From Paenibacillus cellulositrophicus (GTDB taxonomy: Bacteria; Bacillota; Bacilli; Paenibacillales; Paenibacillaceae), in NCBI RefSeq assembly GCF_009363095.1, contig NZ_CP045295.1, forward strand, positions 124,001 through 188,000: a stretch of DNA of 64,000 bases, given 5' to 3'. Under the pieces are notes generated by a model, which was not told where the DNA came from, did no database searches, and saw nothing but the letters and a program-made list of their open reading frames with translations. The translations under genes were made by a program, and so were the position numbers. Every line of letters begins with the position of its first letter. Position 1 is the stretch's first letter. Of this stretch, positions 26,289 to 35,635 are shown in pieces.

Positions 26289-27485
26289 TCATACGCTTTT
26301 TAGTTGTTCGGCTACATTCTGTTTATTTTTCAAAGCAATCGAAATTACTGCAAACACGGTTGCAAGTAATACGATTAGTCCTCCGACCCATCCAACCGAT
26401 GATAGAGAAAGTTGTTCGACAATCACACCACCTAGAACTGCTCCCAAGGCGACACCAAGATGGAATGCAGAGGAATTCAAACTCAAAATAATATCGGTTG
26501 ATTGAGGTGCCATAGTAACCAGATTAAACTGCTGTGCTGGGGCCGTTGTCCAAGCTCCAAGCATCCAAAGAGCTAGTATGAACAAGGCGCCTGCAAAGGT
26601 AACGGCAGCAACCGGGAGAAAGAACAGGGCAATCACATGAAGGAGCAGACTTGCAATCAGTGTTCGAGCAATTCCCCATTTATCGGCTCCGTATCCTCCT
26701 ATACGTGCTCCTACTACAGCCATAAGTCCCATACCTAGCAAGACTAGGCTGATTGTATTGGAGTTAAGACCTGCGTTTTCGCGCAGCAATGGCGCTAGAT
26801 ACGTAGAAACAACAGAATAACCTGTAATAAAGAATAAAGAGGTTAACAAGCCACTTATTACTTTGAATTCTTTAAGTACGGCCAGTTGTTTAGATAGCGA
26901 AATCGCTTCTTGACCGGATAACTTAGGAACCGCTTTTGCGATGGGAACAGTCGTTGTTATGGTAATTACGCCAAGGATAGCGAAGATCCATCGCCATCCC
27001 ATATACTCCCCGATCAAAGTGCCTAAAGGAAGACCGATGACAAGTGAAAGACTTGTTCCCATTAAGACAGTACCGATCGCACTTCCTCTTCTCTCTGGCG
27101 GAGCTATTTGTGCGGCTACCCCCAAGGCAACAACGGCGAAAATACCTGCGCTCACTCCCAAGACAGCCCGGGAAGTCATAAGGAATGCATAATTAGGACT
27201 TAGAACAGCAATGATATTGCCAATAACAAAAGTACATAGTGCTGCCAGTAATAGCACTTTTCGATCTATTTTTGATGTAATAGCGATCAGAATCGGCGTA
27301 CCCACTGCGTAGGCAATGGAATACACAGTAACTAATTGTCCGGCAAGACCTATGGATACGTTTATATCTGAGGCAAGCATGTCAAGAATTCCAGTAATAA
27401 TCGATTCGGCCGTACCGACCACGGTCGCACCTAATGCAAGAAAATAAATAATCAATTTGTAGCTCTTCATGTTGTAGTCCTTCAT
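26289..27485 (-). CDS. MFS drug/sugar efflux transporter (DHA1 type)
   Basis: 398 residues, about 12 membrane helices. MFS motif A-like loop (ITSKIDRKVLLLAALCTF) and the antiporter motif-like stretch GTVLMGTSLSLVIGLPLGTL are visible. The start is GTG or ATG around 27485; an internal MKSYKLIIYFLALGATVVG is an equally good start. Three tandem operator-like repeats (27625-27710) lie upstream, matching one at the TetR gene, so TetR control is likely. Efflux substrate unknown. Confidence 0.88.
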   Translation of the reverse strand: MKDYNMKSYKLIIYFLALGATVVGTAESIITGILDMLASDINVSIGLAGQLVTVYSIAYAVGTPILIAITSKIDRKVLLLAALCTFVIGNIIAVLSPNYAFLMTSRAVLGVSAGIFAVVALGVAAQIAPPERRGSAIGTVLMGTSLSLVIGLPLGTLIGEYMGWRWIFAILGVITITTTVPIAKAVPKLSGQEAISLSKQLAVLKEFKVISGLLTSLFFITGYSVVSTYLAPLLRENAGLNSNTISLVLLGMGLMAVVGARIGGYGADKWGIARTLIASLLLHVIALFFLPVAAVTFAGALFILALWMLGAWTTAPAQQFNLVTMAPQSTDIILSLNSSAFHLGVALGAVLGGVIVEQLSLSSVGWVGGLIVLLATVFAVISIALKNKQNVAEQLKSV

Positions 27486-27624
27486 AAATGCTTCATTTCC
27501 CCCGTTTTCCTAATATAAAATGGATATGGAATCTAAATGAATAAAACAATTCATCAAGAAGCTTTTCTACACATTAGGATGCCATTGTCCCTTGTTTGAA
27601 AGCATACGGCGTCCACCCCCTTTC

Positions 27625-27710
27625 AATCGAACGATCGATCAACTTTATTCAAAAAAATTATCGAACGATCGATCAACTTACTGCAAAAAAATTATCGATC
27701 GTTCGATCAA
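27625..27710 (-). promoter_or_regulatory. Three tandem TetR operator-like repeats upstream of the MFS gene
   Basis: Three ~34-base units each hold a palindromic core: ATCGAACGATCGATCAA (27626-27642), the same at 27660-27676, and ATCGATCGTTCGATCAA (27694-27710), each followed by an A-run. The core matches the site in the TetR promoter (28319-28333). A possible minus-strand promoter, -35 TTGCAG and -10 GATAAT, spans one unit. Confidence 0.75.
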
Positions 27711-27733
27711 TTTATTTCAAAAAAATGGGCTGC

Positions 27734-28306
27734 TCATGCTTTAATAGCATCCCAGCTCATTTGAATCATTTTATCGATATTAGCAGAACTGAATTCATAT
27801 TCACCATTTATATACTCTTTCCCCATTTGGACAAATGGCAGACAGGAGTAGGTAACCAAAAGATTGGTCTCCAAATCCTTGAATAGTCCTTCTTTGATCC
27901 CCCTCTCGAATAGAGCATACATCGGCTTGAACACACCACCGTTTTGGTCTTTACAGCTTTTGCGTATAAACGGAGAGTCAAGAAACTGTTCCATTAACAG
28001 AAAGTTAGCTTTATTATTCACAATATAATTGGAATAATTACGCAAGATCTTCTCAAAACCATCCTTGACTGACATATCCGCTGTTACACCTCTAAACATC
28101 ATCTGATGCATTTGATCCTTGAGGTTAAAATATAGTTTAATCAGCAAGTCTTCTTTACTTTCAAAATAAAAGTAAATGGATGATGAAGAGATGCTTGCCC
28201 TCTTCGCAATTTTGGACATGGATATATCGGATAGTCCTATTTCATTGAGAAGTGCAATTGTTGTCTGATAGATAAGTTCCATTTTGTTTTCAGATTTGTT
28301 TTTCAT
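27734..28306 (-). CDS. TetR-family repressor
   Basis: 190 residues from ATG 28304-28306. N-terminal TetR helix-turn-helix: IYQTTIALLNEIGLSDISMS, KIAKRASISSSSIYFYFESK. The C-terminal ligand domain is helical. The longer frame to 28354 would encode the operator and promoter, so I reject it. The -10 TATAAT ends seven bases before this ATG, so the mRNA is probably leaderless. It likely controls itself and the MFS gene via the ATCGAACGATCGAT-type sites. Confidence 0.88.
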   Translation of the reverse strand: MKNKSENKMELIYQTTIALLNEIGLSDISMSKIAKRASISSSSIYFYFESKEDLLIKLYFNLKDQMHQMMFRGVTADMSVKDGFEKILRNYSNYIVNNKANFLLMEQFLDSPFIRKSCKDQNGGVFKPMYALFERGIKEGLFKDLETNLLVTYSCLPFVQMGKEYINGEYEFSSANIDKMIQMSWDAIKA

Positions 28307-28312
28307 GAACTG

Positions 28313-28341
28313 ATTATAATCGATCGTTCGTTCAAAATCAA
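28313..28341 (-). promoter_or_regulatory. TetR promoter with operator in the spacer
   Basis: Minus-strand -35 TTGATT (28336-28341), a 17-base spacer containing GAACGAACGATCGAT, and a perfect -10 TATAAT (28313-28318). The expected start point falls on or next to the A of the ATG at 28306. Confidence 0.8.
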
Positions 28342-28566
28342 ACTGTATTTTCACTGATTAACCCCAACGACTTGCAATATCTCCCCATGTAAAGTGGTCT
28401 GCCTCTATTATGCCCACATGTACAGTCGGATGGAACGCTCGTATCTCGACTTTTCATTCGGACGGACTCTGCACTGTCCACAGACTTCTACGAAATTTCT
28501 TAAGTGATTCGCTATTATCCTAACTTCATTTTCGCGGATTGAAATCGACCTTAATCTCCGGGCCGC

Positions 28567-29265
28567 TTAGTTCACGTCCTTCGTCTCCAGGCGAAGCATC
28601 GACAGCCAGGCAATCCACAAGCCGGCGGCTCCAAGCAACAGTTGGATCTCCAAGTTGGAGTTAATGGATACCAGTGGTCCGTTAAAGCCGGAACATACGA
28701 TGAGCACCAGCAGGATGGAGGAGACCATCGTGGCCGCAACCGAATGCTTGCGCATGCCGAATAACAAAGGCATCAGCGCTATCGCGGCAGTCGACAGCTA
28801 ACTGACGGTGTACTCGATCAGCAGCACTCTTATCTGTTCCATCGTCAGCGAATCCGCAATGAATGGATAGAAGCGATCCACGGCGACCAATATGGAACCC
28901 ATCAGCACGTCGGTGAACAGGATCATTCCGAATGTAAAAACGAAGATGATGACCAATTTGGCAACGATCAGCTTGTGGCGTTTGATTGGATACGTAAAGA
29001 GCACAGTCAACGCTTTGTTTCTGTATTCCAAGACAATCATGGATGAGAGCAGCGACCCGGCGAATATCATGAAGGTTGCCCTGACGAAGGTGTCGATCAG
29101 CATAAACGACCCCGGGTACGTGGAATAAGCATAATCCTCAGCTCCATAATCGGTAATGCCTATCAGGGTCAGAAACAGAAGGATCGCTAGGTCGGCCAAG
29201 GCGCCATAGCCGATATAACGGGCGAGCCGGTACTTCCGGAATTCCAGCGAGATCAGTTTAAGCAT
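28567..29265 (-). pseudogene. ABC-2 type permease, interrupted by an in-frame stop
   Basis: ATG 29263-29265 follows GGGGGAT. The frame encodes membrane helices (YIGYGALADLAILLFLTLIG, KLVIIFVFTFGMILFTDVLM) up to TAG (28795-28797), then continues in the same frame LSTAAIALMPLLFGMRKHSV and MVSSILLVLIVCSGF to a normal end. The whole is about 230 residues, the usual size for bacitracin/lantibiotic-immunity-type permeases. Its ATPase gene is also broken (29258-29374), so the transporter is dead. Confidence 0.8.
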
Positions 29266-29374
29266 CGTCACGATCCCCCTTCATCAGGTTCATGAAATAT
29301 TCCTCCAGAGAGTGCGCCCGTTTGAAGATCGATTCGATAGCAACGTCGTGGCGAACGAGGCCCGCATTCAGGTG
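29258..29374 (-). pseudogene. ABC transporter ATPase, C-terminal scrap
   Basis: The last 38 codons of a BcrA-type ATPase remain: LVRHDVAIESIFKRAHSLEE, then YFMNLMKGDRDDA and TAA, overlapping the permease start as in intact operons. A TAG lies directly upstream and no Walker motifs are found before it. Confidence 0.75.
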
Positions 29375-29435
29375 CTAATCATATCCGGGTGCACTGATGT
29401 ATTGGGCTGTGTCCTTGAGCGCCCGTAAGTTACTG

Positions 29436-29948
29436 TCATTGGCGTTCATGTGCTTCGATTTGACGGAGAATTTCGTCAACGACGTGCGCGATCGGTGCGG
29501 TGGCGTCGATTATAATCCCGTTTTTAGGAACGCCTTCATTCGTTTGATGCAAGCGCGCACTAATTTCCCGTTCCTCTGGTCTGCCACCCCAGTCAGTTGG
29601 GTCCAGCGCCACTCGCTCATCAATCCGCCGGAGAGAGGTTTCCAGGTCGACTTCAAGGACAAACACGCCGTCGAAGAGGTCGATGAATTTGGGGTAATTC
29701 CGCGAACCACCGCAGAAAAATGTTACCGCCTCATCCTGATTGTCCACCAATGCTTTTACTTTATCAACATGCCAAATGTGGTGTTCGGGTTTAAAGCCAT
29801 CCGTCGGGGTACCCGTTTCCGGATCGCCTTGATAAGCCAATTCACGGTCACCATGAATAGCATGGTAGCCGCGCTGCTGCAATTCGTTGCAGACCGTAGT
29901 TTTGCCAGCGCCGGAAACGCCACCAATCAGATAATTCCTAATGCCCAT
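29436..29948 (-). CDS. P-loop kinase-like ATP-binding protein
   Basis: 170 residues from ATG 29946-29948 behind GGAGGG. Walker A GGVSGAGKTTV at residues 8-18, then HGDRELAYQGDPETG (likely substrate-binding turn), FFCGGSRNY, VFVLEVDLETSLRRIDER (lid) and a C-terminal IIDATAPIAHVVDEIL. The layout is that of shikimate/gluconate/nucleoside-type small kinases. Substrate unknown. It stands alone between broken ABC genes and an APH-like kinase. Confidence 0.75.
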   Translation of the reverse strand: MGIRNYLIGGVSGAGKTTVCNELQQRGYHAIHGDRELAYQGDPETGTPTDGFKPEHHIWHVDKVKALVDNQDEAVTFFCGGSRNYPKFIDLFDGVFVLEVDLETSLRRIDERVALDPTDWGGRPEEREISARLHQTNEGVPKNGIIIDATAPIAHVVDEILRQIEAHERQ

Positions 29949-30076
29949 AGCAGACCCTCCATTCAACTGAATAAGCACAATATATTAGATGTTTCTATCT
30001 GCACTAAACTGCCCGTTAGCTTAATAAACGATTTATGCCAAAAAACGCTATAAAGCACAAATTGCGAGGTCAAAGA

Positions 30077-30946
30077 TTAATTGATGGGGAGGGCCTTCCA
30101 GTACTTCCACGCTTTTAGATAGCTCTCTAAATCATGCGGATGGAATTGAATACAGATACCAATACGGCAATAAAGTTGAAAGATAACTTCTTCAATAAAC
30201 CTTGATCTCTCCAAAGGTTCATGATTCAGCAAATTGAATGCAGGCAATATGGTTTCTAGGTTTAAATCTTCTGGAGAGGAACAAAAAGCATACGTAAAAT
30301 CGTATAACAGAGGGCCAATCATTGGCGAAGGGTCTATAACACCAACTAATGAGTGTTCAAGAAATACAAAATTATGGACACCAGTATCTCCATGGAGCAA
30401 AAATCTTGCTTCATTCTCTGCACTTTTGGATATTCTTTCAACAATGGATTCCAATCTATAATAATCCTCAATTGGTAAAAGGCTTCCCCAATTATTTCTC
30501 GTATCTTCTAAACTCCGAATGTTCCATTCACGCCAGGATTGAACCGGTGATCCTAGTCTTCCCCACTTGTCTGTATGTAGATGTTTTTCGTAATGATTGA
30601 AGAGCTCTCTCACCAATGTTGTCAACCAATTGATTTTTAAACCATTGGCAGTATGAGTTGTACCTGCAATGTATGAATATACGATATACTCTTTTGCTGG
30701 ATCAGTATAGAGAATTTTAGGCAAAAGATTAATGTGCCGATGTGTATTAAGAAATTGTTCCGCCAAAATAATTTGGTTCGAGTGATCTATTTTTAAAACG
30801 TATTTCGATTCGCTGTGCTCTGAAAGAATATAAACCCGCCCATCTGTAGAACCAGTCCTATTTTTGGTTGCAATAACAGTGTTATCAATTAAGCCTTTTT
30901 CATGAAGATCTTTGAGGATACTGTTTATATCTACTTGTTCAAACAT
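30077..30946 (-). CDS. Aminoglycoside phosphotransferase (APH)-like kinase
   Basis: 289 residues of the APH/choline-kinase fold. N-lobe: GSTDGRVYILSEH and YVLKID (ATP Lys). Catalytic loop FLLHGDTGVHNFVFLE near residue 190, then the metal Asp in VGVIDPSPM. Such enzymes phosphorylate aminoglycosides, choline, methylthioribose or other small alcohols. No resistance subfamily is recognised, so I do not claim resistance. It is a single gene with an A-rich, weak AAGGGG-type leader. Confidence 0.75.
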   Translation of the reverse strand: MFEQVDINSILKDLHEKGLIDNTVIATKNRTGSTDGRVYILSEHSESKYVLKIDHSNQIILAEQFLNTHRHINLLPKILYTDPAKEYIVYSYIAGTTHTANGLKINWLTTLVRELFNHYEKHLHTDKWGRLGSPVQSWREWNIRSLEDTRNNWGSLLPIEDYYRLESIVERISKSAENEARFLLHGDTGVHNFVFLEHSLVGVIDPSPMIGPLLYDFTYAFCSSPEDLNLETILPAFNLLNHEPLERSRFIEEVIFQLYCRIGICIQFHPHDLESYLKAWKYWKALPIN

Positions 30947-31145
30947 ACAATTTCCCCTTAACTATCGATTAGGCGAATATGTGACTAATATAACTCTTGA
31001 TAAAATTCCTTTTTTTATACCTTCATCTATAAAGATCGTATAGTTGACCAGGAGGAAGTTCAAGGTAAAGTTTTGTTTAAATCAACTATCCTGCCCGTTA
31101 GCTTAATGAATTAGTATAGTGAAATGTAGTTTGATGCTTATCTAA

Positions 31146-31320
31146 TCGGTAATCGGATTATGTTCTTGTCCTTTACGGCAATCGGTACAAGTTCTTGTCT
31201 TTTCTTCGGGACAAGAACTTGTACCGATAAACAAAAAAACCGCTAAAATAGCGGCTTTCATTGGGACTATGTTTTTGTCCCTCGACACTTTCAATGGGAC
31301 TATGTTCTTGTCCTTCGACA
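31146..31320 (+). repeat. Dispersed ~145-bp repeat, copy 2 (3-prime module doubled)
   Basis: Same modules as copy 1: CGGTAATCGGATTATGTTCT, the CGGTACAAGTTCTTGTC / GACAAGAACTTGTACCG palindrome and AACCGCTAAAATAGCGG hairpin. The last module is present twice (TTGGGACTATGTTTTTGTCC, then AATGGGACTATGTTCTTGTC). CTGCCCGTTAGCTTAATGA lies 38 bases before it (31091-31109). Confidence 0.9.
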
Positions 31321-31376
31321 ACAATACAGGATTTCATAGTTAGTCACCGCCTATGTATTTTACATTGGCACCTATC

Positions 31377-32027
31377 TTACAGCTGGACGATGCCCCGTTC
31401 GACCGCTATAGCGACTGCTTGGGATCTTGAATTCACCCCCAATTTATTGTAGATGTTCGTTAGATGTGCTTTTACCGTACGTTCGGAGATTCCCATATCG
31501 CCGGCTATTTCTTTGCTTCGATAACCACGTGCAATAGCCTGAAGAACAATCCGTTCTTTCTCAGAGAGCAATGTGTTCTCTGTGGACGTATCCTGCTCGC
31601 TATAGCGTTTACGCCTTGATGAAAATACTCTTTCCACAATTTCTGGCTGCAGCAGCGTTTCTCCACGTACTGCGGATTCAATCGTGCGGAATAAATGATC
31701 TCTGCCCGTATCCTTCAAGAGATATCCTTTGGCACCCAGTTCAAGCCCGCTTATCATCAGTTCATCTTCATTATAAGTCGTTAATATAACGACGGGGATA
31801 TCGATGTTCCTTTCTTTTAGCTCCATCATGGTCTCCAATCCACTCATTTTAGGCATATTCAAGTCCATCAGAATGACATCAGGTGTAAGAGATTCCAATA
31901 ACTTCAAGGTCTCTACTCCATTCTCCGCTTCACCTATGACTTGAAAATTCTCATTCGTCTCGATCATAAACTTGAGCCCTTCTCTTACTACTAAATGATC
32001 ATCAACAATAAGTATGTTGTAAGTCAT
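31377..32027 (-). CDS. NarL-type response regulator (YdfI-like)
   Basis: 216 residues. Receiver domain with VILMDLNMPKMSGLE (phospho-acceptor Asp55), Thr/Lys switch residues (VVILTTYNED, GYLLKDTG), then a LuxR-type helix-turn-helix (LSEKERIVLQAIARGYRSKE, ISERTVKAHLTNIYNKLGV). Its start overlaps the kinase gene by 4 bases. With the MMPL transporter next door this reproduces the B. subtilis ydfH-ydfI-ydfJ arrangement, and binding-site-like boxes lie at both local promoters. Confidence 0.9.
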   Translation of the reverse strand: MTYNILIVDDHLVVREGLKFMIETNENFQVIGEAENGVETLKLLESLTPDVILMDLNMPKMSGLETMMELKERNIDIPVVILTTYNEDELMISGLELGAKGYLLKDTGRDHLFRTIESAVRGETLLQPEIVERVFSSRRKRYSEQDTSTENTLLSEKERIVLQAIARGYRSKEIAGDMGISERTVKAHLTNIYNKLGVNSRSQAVAIAVERGIVQL

Positions 32028-33253
32028 GTGGTCTCTCCCTTCTTATCTGTTGTATCTATCTTGATTACAGTTCCGCAAGGTATGTTATTGGTGATTATAA
32101 GCGATCCCCCTAAAATCCGAACTCGCTCTTTCATTCCAATTAGTCCGTAATGTCCAGACATGGAATTCTTTTGATTTGAAGCTATGCCTATTCCATCATC
32201 TTTGATTTCAAGCTTCATGTTCTCGTCTTCTATATGAATACATACCCACACATGACTGGCTTTAGCATGCCGGGCCACGTTGGTTAAACATTCTCCTATT
32301 ATATAAAGCCCATGTTCCATCATCAACTTGGATACGCCCCCCTTCATGCTCATATCAAGAAATACTTGAATGCCGGTGGCATTCTTGAACCGTTCTACTT
32401 CCTCGTGAACCGCATCCGAGAAGTCGACGGTAACAAACGTTTTTGAGCGAAGATTATCGATGGCCAACCTGGCTTCGGATAGTGTTTTCTTGGCATGGAT
32501 CATGGAATGCTGGACGATTTCTTGAGCCCTTTGGTTGTTGCCTTTCGTCAAATGTGCGTCGACCGCATCCAATTGCATAATGATACCCGCCAGACCTTGG
32601 GCAAGCGTATCATGCAGATCCCGAGCCATTCGTTGACGTTCGTTCGAAAGAGTTAGTTCCTCAACTTTGCGATGTGCTCGCCCCAGATCTTCAAGAAAGG
32701 CTTGGGTACGGATCCTAGCATGAACCTGCTTTAGAAATAAATCGGCAAAAGAAACGAGAATGACAGTTATCATTACATACAAGATCGATAATAAAATCAA
32801 CATTTCTAATTGTCCCATAATGAAGAGAGTTGATATGAGTAAAACATAGTAAAAAACGGACAGCATGACCATTTTAATTTTGTGATAGTAAACTCCAACA
32901 CTCTGACATGTCAATACGGGATACAACCCAAGTATTAATAGAGGAGTAGCTTGATCCATAATAAGCGCACATCCCATAATAATCAGGCCTTGAATCAGAA
33001 AATAAACCCAAGGATATTTATCCGTCAGGGATGAGAAGTGCCAGATTAATGAGGCGTGAAGAATCATCAATCCTGAAAAGAAAGATAAAGCAATCAACGA
33101 TGGCTCGTGCAGAAGCTGTACAAACATGGATAGAAAATAAATAAAAAGAACCCAAGTCATGCTCGGAACTCTGGCATTAACTAAGGTGTCGGGTAAGTTG
33201 TCGTTATATCGATTTTGTTGCGTTCGTTGCTTTAACCCGTTTTCCGTTTTCAT
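32024..33253 (-). CDS. Sensor histidine kinase, HisKA_3 type (YdfH-like)
   Basis: 409 residues: five or six N-terminal membrane helices (about 32-170), a short coiled linker, then NERQRMARDLHDTLAQGLAG with His214 as phospho-acceptor. The HATPase_c domain has YIIGECLTNVARHAKASHVW and EIKDDGIGIASNQ. It should phosphorylate the overlapping NarL-type regulator. Its promoter region carries two tandem boxes like those at the MMPL gene. Confidence 0.9.
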   Translation of the reverse strand: MKTENGLKQRTQQNRYNDNLPDTLVNARVPSMTWVLFIYFLSMFVQLLHEPSLIALSFFSGLMILHASLIWHFSSLTDKYPWVYFLIQGLIIMGCALIMDQATPLLILGLYPVLTCQSVGVYYHKIKMVMLSVFYYVLLISTLFIMGQLEMLILLSILYVMITVILVSFADLFLKQVHARIRTQAFLEDLGRAHRKVEELTLSNERQRMARDLHDTLAQGLAGIIMQLDAVDAHLTKGNNQRAQEIVQHSMIHAKKTLSEARLAIDNLRSKTFVTVDFSDAVHEEVERFKNATGIQVFLDMSMKGGVSKLMMEHGLYIIGECLTNVARHAKASHVWVCIHIEDENMKLEIKDDGIGIASNQKNSMSGHYGLIGMKERVRILGGSLIITNNIPCGTVIKIDTTDKKGETT

Positions 33254-33314
33254 GTGTCCTCCATATCGTTCTATCTATGATAACAACATTCAAGTTCTTC
33301 CATTTATATTTTCT

Positions 33315-33380
33315 ATTATACCCTTATTTTCGACACAAAAAATCGTACATAAGGGCATTTCTCCTCATGTACGATTGGGC
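33315..33380 (-). promoter_or_regulatory. Promoter of the kinase/regulator pair with tandem activator boxes
   Basis: Minus-strand -10 TATAAT (33315-33320) without a good -35. Boxes GCCCTTATGTAC (33345-33356) and GCCCAATCGTAC (33369-33380) lie in the same direction; the near box is 24 bases from the -10. Both resemble the GCCCRAAYGTAC motif I recall for B. subtilis YdfI. The region also forms an inverted repeat (AATCGTACAT / ATGTACGATT). Confidence 0.7.
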
Positions 33381-33415
33381 AATGATCATGCAGTAAAGAT
33401 TACTTCAATTCGATT

Positions 33416-35608
33416 TTATAAAACAGTTTCTTTCTTTGCTGCTTGTGCTTTTTCAATGGATTCGCCTTCAACATCGATATTCGGCAATATACGTCCTAGC
33501 CATTTCGGGAGATACCAAGCCGAGCGGCCCATTAGGGTCATGACCGCAGGCACGAGGGTCAGCCGTACAATAAATGCATCAAACAATATGCCGAACGCTA
33601 ATGCCAAACCCATCGATTTAATCATGACATCTTCGACGAAGATGAAGCTTGCGAACACGGCAATCATGATAAGTCCGGCTGCAGTTACGACGCTGCCGCT
33701 ATTCTTAAGACCGGACAATACGGCATTTTTCGCATTTCCCGAATGATTGAATTCTTCGCGCATGCGACTGACCAGGAATACCTCATAATCCATGGCTAAT
33801 CCGAATAGAATGCCTGCAGTCAATATAGGCAAGAAGTTTAATACTGGACCAGCTACAGGGATGTTAAAAAGGTTGGCCAGGTAGCCATCCTGCACGACAA
33901 ATACGACGAATCCAAGTGTTGCCGTAAGCGTAAGGAGATAACCTAACACGGCTTTGATCGGAACTAAGATGGAACGAAATACCATCATGAGAAGAATCAA
34001 AGCTAATCCCACAATCAGAGCTGCAAATTTAGGCAAAGCCTCATTTAATTTCTCAGAAATATCGATATTCACTGCCGTTGTACCAGTAACCATCACCTCA
34101 ACTTGATCCTGTTGCTTAATTTCAGCTGCCTTATCGCGGATCAAATGAACCAGATCGCTAGTTTTCTCACTTTTTGGATCGGTTCCAGGGATGATTGTTA
34201 CCATGGCTATTTTGCCGGTTGCGTTCGTGACAGGCGGAATTGCCATTGCCACATTCGTCAGCTCGCTTAGTTCCTTCCCTACCTTCGCGAATGTCGCTTG
34301 CGCATCGTCTGCTGACTCCGCTTTAAGAATCACGGCGAGCGGTCCATTCATGCCGGGACCAAACCCTTCCGCTATCAAATCATATCCACGGCGTTCCGTT
34401 GTTTCGACCGATTTAGAGCCTTTATCCGGAAGACCCGTTTGTAAGTGCAGTGCAGGCAGGCTTATTGCTCCTAACAGTAAAATGCCTGCAAGAGCGATCG
34501 GTAATGGATACTTCGTAATTATTCGTCCCCAACGACTCGACTGTTCGCTGACTTTAGGGGGAACCTGAGTGGAAGCAGCCTTTGCCTTCGGACGAATCCG
34601 TTCGCCTGCAAATCCAAGAAGCGCGGGAATGAACACGACGGAAATCATTACGGCAACAAGTACCGTGAATGCTCCCGCTACGCCCATTACTGTAATGAAT
34701 GGAATTCCTGTTACAGATAACCCGGCGAGTGCTATAATAACTGTCAATCCAGCGAATATAACAGCGCTACCGGCGGTAGCATTTGCATGCCCAATGGACT
34801 CTTCTACACCTTTGCCTTCCATGAGATTCTGTCTGTATCTCGAAATAATGAATAGGCCATAGTCAATTCCGACTGCTAATCCGAGCATGATTGCTAGAAT
34901 TAAAGAAAATGATGCCATTTCGATAAAATTAGAAGCAATAATGACGGACATGACGCCTATCCCGAGCCCGATTATGGCTGTTAGTATAGGTAATCCGGCA
35001 GCGAGCAAGGATGTAAACGTAATTGCCAGGATCATAAATGCGGCAATGATGCCAATGACCTCTGATATACCGCCAATTTCAAGTTCAGAGAATTCGACGG
35101 TTCCGCCGAGTTCAGCCTGTATACCCTCGCTGCGCGCTTGCTCCACACTTTCCAATACGAGCTTTTTAGATGCATCCGTGACTTGTAAAGCCTCTGCTTT
35201 GAATGTGATTAGCGCGTATCCAATCTCTCTGTTATAACTGATTGTACCTCCCTCGTATGGGCTGACGATCGATGCGATCTCAGTGTCCTTAGATATGGAC
35301 TCTAGCGTCTTAGCGATAATGTTTTCCGTTTCTTCTGATTCCAACGTTTGACCTTCAGGAGCTTTGAATATTACCTGAATCGTACCGCCTTCAGGCTCTG
35401 TACCTTGCGAGAACTCTTCTTTCAATACATTCATCGCTTCCTCGGATTTGGTGCCAGGAATGGTTATTTCACCGTTTAAATGAATACCCATTCCCAGCCC
35501 AAGGGAAACGGTGATGAAGAGTACCATCAAACTTCCAAACAAGACTTTCTTTTTGTTTCTAGCAGCCGACATTCCAAGCCTATATAAAAACGCTGCCATT
35601 CTAATCAC
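33416..35608 (-). CDS. MMPL/RND-superfamily transporter (YdfJ-like)
   Basis: 730 residues in two repeats, each with one helix, a large external loop and five or six helices. Typical MMPL stretches are present: ILAIMLGLAVGIDYGLFIIS (GxxxDY) in the first half and LPILTAGILFGLAMDYEVFL in the second. It uses the proton gradient to export lipophilic molecules. It lies 162 bases before the two-component genes and has the same promoter design, so it is the probable target of that system. Confidence 0.92.
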   Translation of the reverse strand: MIRMAAFLYRLGMSAARNKKKVLFGSLMVLFITVSLGLGMGIHLNGEITIPGTKSEEAMNVLKEEFSQGTEPEGGTIQVIFKAPEGQTLESEETENIIAKTLESISKDTEIASIVSPYEGGTISYNREIGYALITFKAEALQVTDASKKLVLESVEQARSEGIQAELGGTVEFSELEIGGISEVIGIIAAFMILAITFTSLLAAGLPILTAIIGLGIGVMSVIIASNFIEMASFSLILAIMLGLAVGIDYGLFIISRYRQNLMEGKGVEESIGHANATAGSAVIFAGLTVIIALAGLSVTGIPFITVMGVAGAFTVLVAVMISVVFIPALLGFAGERIRPKAKAASTQVPPKVSEQSSRWGRIITKYPLPIALAGILLLGAISLPALHLQTGLPDKGSKSVETTERRGYDLIAEGFGPGMNGPLAVILKAESADDAQATFAKVGKELSELTNVAMAIPPVTNATGKIAMVTIIPGTDPKSEKTSDLVHLIRDKAAEIKQQDQVEVMVTGTTAVNIDISEKLNEALPKFAALIVGLALILLMMVFRSILVPIKAVLGYLLTLTATLGFVVFVVQDGYLANLFNIPVAGPVLNFLPILTAGILFGLAMDYEVFLVSRMREEFNHSGNAKNAVLSGLKNSGSVVTAAGLIMIAVFASFIFVEDVMIKSMGLALAFGILFDAFIVRLTLVPAVMTLMGRSAWYLPKWLGRILPNIDVEGESIEKAQAAKKETVL

Positions 35609-35635
35609 CTTCCTCTACTTGGATGAATATTTGTC

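Noticed and set aside
27625..27710. Three tandem ~34-base units considered as a CRISPR array
   Set aside because: There are only three units with A-rich, similar spacers and palindromic cores that match the TetR promoter site; no cas genes are near.
30077..30946. Named aminoglycoside resistance gene
   Set aside because: Only the general APH fold is visible; many such kinases act on other alcohols.
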